Shown here: in pieces, positions 54,264 through 64,000 of the stretch
How the letters are laid out: each line of letters begins with the position of its first letter
Numbering within the stretch: position 1 is the stretch's first letter
Assembly (NCBI GenBank): GCA_040954595.2
Contig: CM082593.2
Span: 7,130,001-7,194,000, forward strand
Origin: Balanoglossus misakiensis
Taxonomy: Eukaryota; Hemichordata
DNA: 64,000 bases
Direction of reading: 5' to 3'
Position numbers and translations under genes: made by a program
The notes under the pieces: generated by a model
What the model was told of the DNA's origin: nothing
The model's database searches: none
The model's input: the letters and a program-made list of their open reading frames with translations, nothing else

Positions 54264-57200
54264 CGGTCGAACTCTGAAGTGTGACTTCTCTCCAGTTTGC
54301 CGTCTCTAACGACAGACGACACCCTCGTTGCCCATCATCGAGTTGACAACTTGTCCAGCTAAGTCAACTGGCTGCATAGTATAAAAGTAACTGTACACCC
54401 GCAATTTGAGCTTTGAAGTGTCCTCTCTTCTGCAACTCGGAGCTCATTGTACTTGCGACCGAAGAGAATGTTTAAAGTGGCCCCCGAAGTTTGCGTTCAC
54501 CCCAGACAGCTCCTGCAGATTGATCGGTCATATACCACAGTGTGTTTGTCAGTTTGACCTTTGACACATTGACCGGCCCATCTCTGGTTCGCTCTTTCAC
54601 ATTTAGGTCATTTTTTCGGGAGTCGACGAGCTGACTTTTTTAGATTCTGGAAATCTTCAGAATGACAACGTTAGTCTATGAAGTTGTATCGATGTTGATT
54701 TATTGGGACATAATAAGGATTGATTTCTATTGAGAAGTTTCATTGGGCCACGTAAAAACATAAACACCAATGGCAATTGGTGACTTTAATGCTTTAGGAT
54801 GACAGGTACCAATTGGTCTTCACTGTGAAACTTTTCCGATGTTCTTGTTAGTGTTACTCATGAGATGTCTGGGAATCAGATACAATGTACATTTGGCATA
54901 TGATGCATCTGGGTAAAATCTAACATGTGGTAAAGGTCAAACAAATTGTATGAAGCATAATTAATTCATAAGTATTTAATAAATGGTGTACTTGTTTTTA
55001 TGAAATATTGGAAGGATACTGGATTACTTGCTGAAACGTGAGTGAATATTGCCAAATGTTTAAAAAGACATGGTAAAGCTTGTAAACCCTTGTAAGTGGT
55101 TATTTAAATTTGTCTGTGTTTCAATGGAAGTGCCTTGGGTGTTAGATCTGAAGTTTTAAATCTCATCACAAAACTGCAAGGTCCACCTTGATGTTTGGAT
55201 GGGGAGTTCTAACGCTGGGAAAATCCTTCAAGTAGGAAAATGTGATGTGATGAGTACCACTTGTGAGTCTCACAGACCAGTAATACCATTAGAGTGGCCA
55301 GAACGTTATTCTCCAGGACACCCCTTCCCATGGCCATCGACACATCAGCTGTGTATCACCATAGACCCTGGTCTATGGTATTACCAGATTTTGTCTCTCA
55401 AGTGTCCCCGAAAAGAAGGCGCCTTTTGTTCCGCTACAGGAAGTGAACGACCCAGCTTACAGCTCGCTGGAAAAACTTGTTTTGCAGCAGTGGAGGTCTG
55501 AAGAGAAAAGCAGTCTGACATGAATGAAGTGTGTCTCACATTCATGTACTGTTGGATAACAAGAGGTTTGATAGAGGTTAGGGTTTTGTAAGGTCACTTG
55601 CAGGCACTCTGCTGGATAATTATTTGTGGAGGAATTTATTCGTCGTACTTAAACCGTTACTGCAAACATTTCTGAGAGATATGCAATGAATCTGACGAGA
55701 GTAAATTAAACTTGCAATTTGAGTGTATTTGTGATCGGTGTTTTGTCTCGTAGAAATAAATTTTAATTATGGGGCAGAAACTTGCTGAATATGCAAATAA
55801 TAAATAAAGAGGATTTCATCAGGATATCACAGTTGGAGAGACATTTTGCCTGTTGATGTCATTTACATGATCACACATGACTGTTGCTATCTCACACCCC
55901 TCTACAGCTTGATATGGGTTCACCCATCTGCCACACTATAATAGTCCCTAGTTCAGGTCATCCCAAATATCTGCGTTTGCTCGGGGGTGTCCTTGAAATA
56001 TTCCAGACATCAAGGATCAATGTCGGGGACTAATACGGGAACGTCGAACGGAACATTCTTGGAGGGATTCTTAATGTTGTATGGCTGCCACGAGGTTAAT
56101 TACTGTAAATTGCTATGTAGGGGTCAGTGGTCAATGAACGAGGTAGTACTAGTAGTTACAATTATGCAGCCTGCATGCTGGGATACCAATGAATGAGGTC
56201 AAAGGTAAAACAAGCTGAAGTTATTTCGGGCCATAGGTCAGCTATAATAGTTTTCAAGTTGTATGTACATTAGCACATACATCAAAATGTGAAGTGCCTA
56301 TAGTTGTTGTATTTGTGTAAGAAATAATGTTTCATGGTGCATGACAGACTAACCAAAACATTCTCTTGCTCTACTTTGTAGGGTCATGTAAGTATCATGT
56401 TGACTTGAAAAATGACATGTTTTGCTTGCAAGCAGTGAGAATAAAATGCTGTGATAAGAATTAATCTTGTCAGAAAAAAAAATTCTTAAAAATTATGTAT
56501 TAAAAGTAAGAGCACTTTGAATTTTTGCTGCTATAAAAGTAACAGTGTTCCAGCATGGTACAATAATTCAGTGGTCATCAAAGTTGATAATTATATGTAC
56601 GTCTCCATCCAACACAACATTTTTTCCTTTGGAAACTGTGAAAGTAAAGATAGTGACTGTGCATTGGTCTGCTGTGAATACACTGTGTGAAAAACGCAAT
56701 GTTGCTTTGTGTTTTCGTACAAAAATTAGAATGTTGCAAGAAAAAACACTGTTATTGTTTTTCTTGTGCACACGGCAATACTAAGTGAGCAGTGCTTGCT
56801 GTTTAACTTTTGGGAAAAGAAATTCAGCCGGAGAAAACATTGTCAGTGACCAAAATGGCACCCAAACGACTCAAGGGATGATTCAAACTGACCGACTGCA
56901 CATCCGCGATCATGATCTCTGCATTCATATTGGCAAAGTAAGTTACAATTCTGAGCCAAACGCTAAAATCTGAATTAAAAGGCGTGACAGGGAACTTTGT
57001 AGTTGACACTATAATACAAGGTCACCGGCAGTTTTCCATTTCAAAAGGCTGGCTATCAAGCAGGAGATGTTTATACCCAAAGTGTTCCGATTAATCAGGG
57101 TCATGGTTCTGTGAATAAGCCCGCACAGTACAAGCCGGGCTATAAATACGCGCAGTGTCTCAGTGTCGACAATGAGCTTCAGGTGGCTATTGGGCATGAC

Positions 57201-58570
57201 AGGGGGTGTCGCCCTTCAGTGGGCGTGTCAGGGGGTGTCACCCTCCAGCGGGCGGCAACAATAGGTGGCTTTGTGCGCATCCAATCGAGCTTGTAGTTCG
57301 AAACGTCTGCCTCATGTCTCTGCCTGTAAACTACCGCAGTTGAACTCCGTAACTCGTCCTCATATAAGATTCTGAGCTTCAGAATAACTTGTTCACATGG
57401 GCATTGGCAAAGGTGATGACAAAGTTTGTGATGGTGTCAAATTCGCTTTCCTTCAGTTGGACCCAAAGCAAAGATAATCTCTATTCAGATGATTGACAGT
57501 GAAAAGCTCATTGCTGCATTTCCAGAGTCAAAAATTCAAGTCTGAAATTATCTCAATGATGCTATTTACATGTAGAATGTTCTGTTTTGGCTTGGTTTGA
57601 CCGGTTATGTCATGAAGTACTTGTTGTCCATCTTGGACATAGTCAGAACCCCTCATCTGCATACTAATGTTTAGTTCACTCATGCTTGAAACTGCTATTT
57701 ACTGTTATCCTTATCCTGACACTATGAGGCCCTTTTTTGTGAAAACCCTTTTCACAATCAGCTTAAGTGAATGAAGCTTCCGATTTGCCTAGTTTGTTAC
57801 CCATAATGCACCTGTCTCCGTGCTCGTTGGTGCGTGCCAAGTTCTGGTATGTCAAACTGGTTTATGGCCCATGTGGAAGGTCAAGTTCGGCATATCTTCT
57901 GTCAAGTGTCAAGAAAGGAATGTTAGCACAGAACATAAAATTAAGATGTCCATGTGAAGGTCGACCAAAATCTATGCTTTGTTGTTCGGCCTTTGAGGTG
58001 TAAGTTGGTTGGCATTTCTTTTGGTGCGTGGTTTTTGTTTTGACTGAAATGAAGTGTGTGTACAAAGTATTTCAGTAATTTACAGCCATGATCTAGACAA
58101 TGAACCAGCCTCAGTGAAAACAGTGGAATGCTATAGCACAGGTAAAAGCTAAGTTGAATCCACCTCATCTGCATGACAAAGATCCCTGTTTGACAAAGAA
58201 AACTTTCACTAAGTAGAAAGAAATGCGAAACTTCGGCAAATGATCAGATTCCTGTTTTTTCCCCTCAAAAACATTGTATTTCTCGTGAAAAGTACAACTG
58301 GCAGTACAGTGGTTGGTAATTGCATACAGTGTACCTGCGATTGTCGTACACTACAGTAGGTCTGGCTGTTCACACCCTGTAGTGTGAATGCATGTCTTTA
58401 GAGGGATTATTTACCTGCTCTCCAGAATATTGTCCGTGTGAACATCAAGGTCGGATTTCCATCCGGATGAGATCAATGACATTCCAGGTGAACAAGACGT
58501 GATTGTGTGGAGTTGGATCAGAAGTGGGTGGATTTCAATCCGTAGGTTTATTATGAGATGGCCAGCTTTG

Positions 58571-58622
58571 CCATAGAAAAAAAAAAATGGGTTTGGACCA
58601 AACCATGGTGGTAAAAGGGTTG
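58571..58622. mobile_element. TTAA-bounded ~95-bp MITE, copy 6 (half element)
   Basis: Only the right half is present: CCATAGAAA, a poly-A run, then GGGTTTGGACCAAACCATGG and TGGTAAAAGGGTT. The left arm is missing. Confidence 0.6.
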
Positions 58623-59148
58623 GATGTTTATAAAGGTGAAATAAATGCCCCATAAAAAGCAATGTACACAGTACAGATAGACAAAAAACAACAACAACAA
58701 AATAAACAGCAAATTGCAAATTTCAGTAAAAGACAGGCAGAAATAAAACAGTGACAGTTGCATGTAACACAAATCAAAGCTCTCTTCGAAGGATATAGGT
58801 TGGACAGGGGATCCATGATTCCTGCAAACTCATCTTGTGTAGCAAGGAAAATTCACATCGCTTTATTATCTGTATGGCAATCCTCAAAGTGTAGTAAGTC
58901 CCACTGTGGGTTATCAGGCTGAGTTGATCAAAGAATAGCCTTAGGCAATAGTGGTAGACAGATAATTATATGGAACAGACATTATTTGGAACTATACAAA
59001 AGACAATTACCTGGAGAGACCAACGCACGATAGGATGAATGAAGTTTTTACAGAAAGAGACAGAATAGGCAGAAATCGTCTGTTTCTTAAGATGTCCTGG
59101 CATATTCTGTTGACTTCTATTAAAGTCTGAAAGTGCAGAACAACAGCT

Positions 59149-59242
59149 GTAACCTTCTCACCCCCGGTTCCCTCTATAGAGGTCCAACCTTACCATAGAA
59201 AACAATGGGTTGGGACTGAACCATGGTGGTGAAAGGGGTTAA
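59149..59242. mobile_element. TTAA-bounded ~95-bp palindromic MITE, copy 7
   Basis: Starts GTAACCTTCTCACCCCCGG and ends CCATGGTGGTGAAAGGGGTTAA (two parts: CCATGGTGGTGAA, AGGGGTTAA). Interior CTCTATAGAGGTCCAACC. Confidence 0.8.
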
Positions 59243-60806
59243 AAAGATTAATTGTGTGGCTCAGGTAACTATCTGATGGGAATCATGCAAAAATTACCTG
59301 AGACGAAGATCTGAAGCTTTGCAACCTCCATAAAATAATTAGCTAGCCACATACCCAGTGTACATTAAATACACTTCCCCAAAATGTAACTGGAAAGGAA
59401 AATAAACAAATCCATTATATCATAAAAGAAGTGGTTACTTTAACACAAGTATTACTTTTTGTGAAGTATGGAAACGGGTCTCTTACATTGTCCCTAGGGA
59501 CATGAACTCTGGTAATTGAAAGCAGTACCAATGATTGATTAGACTATTGAATGGGGTAAGAAAAAACATGATTGATTCTCTGCTATCACTGAACAATGCT
59601 TCCCCAGGGAAATGGATGAACTTAAGAATTAAAAGGTACTTTGGGATTCAATGGGTTGAGAGCAGAAGTTTAGTAGTTGCATTTTGTTTGTTTGATAAAG
59701 TATTCCAAAATGCAAGGCTCACAATTGTACTGTTGAAGGCAGTGAGTCCACTTGGATGACTGATACTACAGGCAATCAACAGAAGTTATAATTGTCGCAA
59801 AATCATTTATGAAGGTGTATCCCAACAAAAAGCAAATTCCTAATTTCCGTTTCTTGGCAATGTAATCATCGTAAACTTCACATCTGGCCTTGAAGTTGAA
59901 AAGGAACAGAGCTGCCATCTTTTAAAATTTTTGGGTTGAAGAGTTGTTTTATGTCATTTACTCAGCTGACCCAAGCATGTCAATGTATGTGCAGGTATAA
60001 CATTACTGTACTGTGGCAACAGAACTTCTTGCATATGTGACCTACCGGTAAATTATTCCGGAAAATATTTTCATATCTATTTACGAGCAGCGAAAAGACC
60101 TCTGCATGACCATTTGATGTTCAGAACAGCGAAAGAAAAAACTACCTCAAATAGATTTAAGAGATAACACCTTTCTCCGTATAAAGCCTGACACTTGCCT
60201 GCTGGGTAATTGTGACTTGGAGGGAAGGAAGGAGATTTTTACACCGCCATTGTTCCGGATCTCCTAAATTGCAATTAACAGTGTCCCAAATAAATGCCGG
60301 CAGACCCCAAGAGATTTGAACTCAAGCGTGGAATTGCTTTGTGTGACAAATTGCTTTGCAAACAATGAGTTTGCGCTAATTCCTTCTAAAGAGCCGGCAT
60401 GGGTAGTTGCGTCTGGAAATGCACTGTTCAGATAGTAACTTTGATTATTGTGAATGTCAAAAATAATGTGATCTGAAATCATACGTTCATGTACTTTTAG
60501 AGTAACAGCCAGCTCCAAGCTGAAACAGAAGATTCCCCAATCATGGCTGATTGTATCTTACCAACTAAGAAAAGAATGCAAATCAATAAAAAGGGGCCTT
60601 TCATAATTTCTCATTTACCTTGCTAAAAGTTGGTTATTGACATGTAAATTGTACTGTTACATGCAGTGAAACACTACATAATGATGTGGGAATTGTTTGT
60701 GTAGGCTAATACTCATTCAAGAAAGTATTTCTCTCATTGGCTAATCCATCGCTCATCCTGAAATACCAGGAGAAATCAGCCAGTGGGCTTCTGCCTTTCA
60801 TGGAGT

Positions 60807-60951
60807 GTCAGGACAGTTTTGACCCCCTGGACAGTTACCACTCAGGACATTTTCCACCCAATCAGGGTTATAAGGTTATAGGGATAGGGTTAAGGTACAT
60901 GTAGGTGTCGGGGGGGGGGGGGTGATTAATGCCCAAGGGGTGACTGTCATA
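60807..60951. mobile_element. AGGACAGTTAC-family MITE, longer relative
   Basis: Left side GTCAGGACAGTTTTGACCCC, with an internal repetition GGACAGTTACC and AGGACATTTTCC. Right end CCAAGGGGTGACTGTCATAG. The interior has GGGTTATAAGG, ATAGGGTTAAGG and a poly-G run. Related to 6132-6242. Confidence 0.5.
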
Positions 60952-61817
60952 GAAGCCATCAATAGTCTTGGTGCGAGAGACAGAACAATTGAGGGTATCT
61001 TGGTAATGTTTGATACATCTATTATCAGGTGTTGTCTGGAATCAAAGATCGGTGAAGTTTCACATTGGCACAAGAGCCATATTTCAACAAACCATACGAC
61101 TCCTTACAAAACACACACACACACGAGCTTGAGAAAGTTGACTTGGCAAATTAAAGCAGAGTCAATTCACTTATATCGAGCATAAAACAAGAAGAAACAA
61201 CAGTCCTGACACTTTTCAGAGTACATACGTGATGACAATGGTGTATGATTGCCAGAAATGACTCTCCTGAGTGTAAGGGCCTGAACAGAATTAACCGGGG
61301 GAGGGCTCTTAAAAATTGGGTACATGAAAAATTGGTGACACCTCCTTTGTAAATTCGATCCAGGCTGTAACTAAAACCCAAAAGAAACAGTTTAAAATCA
61401 ACCCAGCAAGAGTTCACCTTTGTCAACTCAAGTGGCACAACTTTCAAAGAAAAACGATAATGTGATACTTTGATTCTCTCCTGACCCACATTTTAGTTCG
61501 ACATGATCAGGTTTAGTTCATAAGATCAATATTTACAGTAACACGATACAACTTTATTGCACAAGTACCATTATTGGCCTGATTTATCAATTGTAGTTTA
61601 TGTGACCAGTCATTTGTGGGCTGTTTATGTGGAAATCTGATGAAAGACATTGTGGTATGGAAGTTTAAGAATCACATCATAGAAATTTGTGGAACTGAGT
61701 GGTGATGCATAAGTCGAATGTGATGTGAAGATCCTATAACATCAGCTGGATTTGTTTGAAATATTACAATCGGTGCATATTTGTAGTGGTTCATCAAAGT
61801 TGACCAAAGTTGGTCTA

Positions 61818-61998
61818 CAGTCAAACCTGTCTATAGTGGCCAGTCAAGGGACTTTCCTAAACTGTCTTTTATAGACAGGTGGCCTCTATAGACAGGTCAA
61901 TTAATGCACATGTGAATTGCGCAGTGACAATGTGGCCACTATGATTTTGGAGGTTGCCACTGTGATTTTGGAGGTGGCCACTAACACAGGTTTGACTG
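61818..61998. mobile_element. TA-flanked pogo/mariner-like MITE
   Basis: Ends CAGTCAAACCTGTCTATAGT and, inverted, CAGTCAAACCTGTGTTAGTG, flanked by TA (61816-61817 and 61999-62000). The interior repeats GGTGGCCACTATGATTTTGG-like units. No transposase. CAGTCAAACCT-type ends with a TA target are typical of Tc1/mariner-pogo derived MITEs. Confidence 0.75.
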
Positions 61999-64000
61999 TA
62001 TATAGTTTGAGGTTACGAATTAAAACTTGTCAACTACATACCAGCTGAGGTATAGGATAAACACTCAGTGTTTCAAGGTTTAGTGCTTTCTCCTGTTTCT
62101 CAAAAAGCCTGCCTGGTTAACATCGGCGTACAAATTAGCAACAGCTTGTTGGTGATAGACCATCAATTACCAAGAGTGATGTCCGATACTTTGACGTTTA
62201 ATGAAGACAGCCTGTAGTTGTCAACCAATTCCAGACACTGTGTCATATTGACTCCCACCGACTGGAGGTCATTTTAATTTTTCCTTTTCATAAAATGCAA
62301 TTATATCTCAGCTGAAATGAAGGAACAACTGGCAGTCATTTGACCCGTGTCTATCGTCACTGCAAGATTAGGACTGAAAATGTCATAAATTACTACCCAT
62401 CATAGCGTTCTGTTGACGGCCATTTTTCATATTGGCCTCCAATAGCATCACATCACATTCCAGCACAAATTTGCAGTTTTAGAATTATGAACATAACGAT
62501 CTTTATGCCCGCATGGAATTTCAAAATCACGTTTCTATGTCCGTACAAAAACTGTCAACGCTGATAATTGCATGTACGATATTCAGTCCCTGCCATACAA
62601 CTAGATGTCGGTGACCTAAAGTTGTCTTAACCTTTATGAAGATCATGTCAGCATACTGGGTTCTGGAACATGTGCTGTCTGTCTCAATTAAGACCCGGTG
62701 AATTTGTCCAGCAACTTTTCATGCCAATTTAACCTGAATCACCAGTCACCTGCAGTTTTTAGTTGTCTGCAGCAAAGAAGTTGCTCACATGACCAAATAA
62801 ATGAATTGAGAAAGACAGTAATTTGTTGTCTTTCATTGCATGGGTTAATCAAGCATGATGATACTGTACATATTACCTGGTCTCTGGTTTACAAGATTGC
62901 AATAGTGGTAATCAAGAAATTAAGTGTACGTAAATTGTTTGGAAATGTCTGTTTAGCTGCTGATGGTGGACCTTCGAAGATTCCTCCATTTGTGAAGTTC
63001 AGGTGGTGAATTGTTCAATAAAGTGAGGTTGAAGATGCTGTGGTTGTACTGGTATATTCAGTAGATACCTGCAGATGGAGTTCAGCAAAGGAATTCCTGT
63101 CTAGTCCCAAAGTGACAATGTGCTAACTGGGCTGCTAAAACCAGCCTAGTCTGTTGCTAGCATCCAATGCATGTGCACTAGATTAGTAGTGGGCTAACAC
63201 AGTGCTAACACTAGGCTAGCCTGTACCTGGCATTGGGTGGTCCTGGTCTGACATTCATACACCATGGCAGGTAATGTATTTACGCGGTTTTGGCCTTGAG
63301 CTAGTTGCATCACCTCAAAGAAGATGGCCCCACGTTGGCACCCTCTGGCTCTTGGTTTATTGAAATGACAGACCTCCCATCCTTGCAAAACTCTTGTTAG
63401 TCTAGTATCTCTGTTCGCCCTTTTCGTAGCCCAGAGCCGTTTCGTGGATGCCAGTGGTTGCATGCCATCACTGACCACGGTCATACTCATCAGTTTCACA
63501 GTTCGTGATCCCCTTGTATTTGACACTTCAGGAAGTGGTCGCCGATAACAGATTCTGTCTTTTTTCGATCAAAGACGGGGTCTGTCATCGAACAAACCCT
63601 CTCTTGTTAGTTGATTGCTGTGACCAAGTCAATAAATAAAATTCACCTCGATCGAATTTCACAAGAATGCAACCTTTTGCAATAATTTATTTTCAGTAAG
63701 AGTTGTTGATTTGTGCAAGAAGACAGAACGTGTTGTACGGCGTTAAACAGTGTGATGTTTGGCAAACAGGTTCTAATGCGAAGCAAAAATATATAAAATG
63801 TGGTGTTCGACGTGTAAGAATGGCCTAGTGGGAACATTTTGCGAGGGAAGGGAAGAATCATGTGAACGTGCATTTGGATGGTGATATTCTATACACCCTA
63901 GTCATGGACCTGATTATGAACATGAGTTTGTTTGAAAGAAATTGGCAGTCAAATAAACTCTCTGTAGATCTACATGTAAGCAAGTGTGGAGATCTCTCAG

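Larger units (their letters stand above)
36862..64000 (+). other. Presumed long intron of gene 3 (or intron plus intergenic DNA)
   Basis: No coding exon was recognised on either strand over 27 kb, despite many short open frames. Contents: a repeat-poor stretch at 37-41 kb; MITEs at 41614-41707, 48645-49000, 53275-53618, 58571-58622, 59149-59242, 60807-60951 and 61818-61998; a tandem duplication at 54088-54263; simple repeats near 47157 (poly-G), 49050-49082 (TG then poly-G) and 61111 (AC). Non-repetitive patches with TAATTA motifs (about 39560-39615, 49150-49210, 51960-52000) could be enhancers. A separate gene starting here cannot be excluded. Confidence 0.5.

Noticed and set aside
63194-63526. 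110-codon open frame, minus strand
   Set aside because: Overlaps a region with a MITE-end-like AGTCTAGTATCT and repeated GCTAAC/CTAGC motifs; no domain recognised. Could be part of an old repeat.

Overview
This is animal nuclear DNA: AT-rich, intron-rich, with GT-AG introns and many short non-autonomous transposons and microsatellites. I see no bacterial, viral, CRISPR or operon-like structure. The genome looks like a non-vertebrate bilaterian, with compact single-gene calcineurin-A architecture and a strong excess of the palindrome TACATGTA. Amphioxus, a hemichordate or a lophotrochozoan are all possible, and I cannot settle the species from the sequence.

Three genes are supported. (1) Positions 1884-21210, minus strand: the first ten coding exons of the calcineurin A catalytic subunit (protein phosphatase 3 / 2B). 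They encode residues 1-383 in one continuous frame. All metal-binding residues, the substrate-docking residues and the calcineurin-B-binding helix are present. The calmodulin-binding and autoinhibitory exons lie left of position 1. Intron 6 uses a non-canonical GC donor. (2) Positions 30572-31702, minus strand: an intact ankyrin-repeat plus SOCS-box (ASB family) protein, a likely substrate receptor of a Cullin-5 ubiquitin ligase. Its coding region is a single GC-rich exon. A 5' untranslated exon and a TATA-less promoter are predicted near 32.28-32.43 kb. (3) From 35574, plus strand: a signal-peptide exon inside a CpG-rich first-exon region, joined in frame to a 32-nt micro-exon at 36830-36861. 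The result is the start of a secreted or membrane protein, possibly opening a von Willebrand C domain. No further exon was recognised, so positions 36862-64000 probably lie in one very long intron.

Layout: 0-21.2 kb is the calcineurin A gene (intron 1 alone is 9.5 kb). 21.4-29.5 kb is AT-rich intergenic DNA. 29.5-32.4 kb is the ASB gene. 32.4-34.6 kb is an intergenic stretch between two divergently transcribed genes, holding a 375-bp transposon, a tandem satellite and a pre-miRNA-like hairpin. 34.7-36.9 kb is the start of gene 3. 36.9-64 kb is its presumed intron, with scattered MITEs and several non-repetitive, homeodomain-site-rich patches that may be enhancers.

The richest unexplained content is repetitive. 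At least eight families of short inverted-repeat elements can be delimited by eye. One has two insertions with perfect 9-bp target duplications, one sits inside the ASB promoter, one is a near-perfect ~350-bp palindrome bounded by TTAA, and one ~95-bp TTAA-bounded family has seven copies. I found no new multi-gene system.
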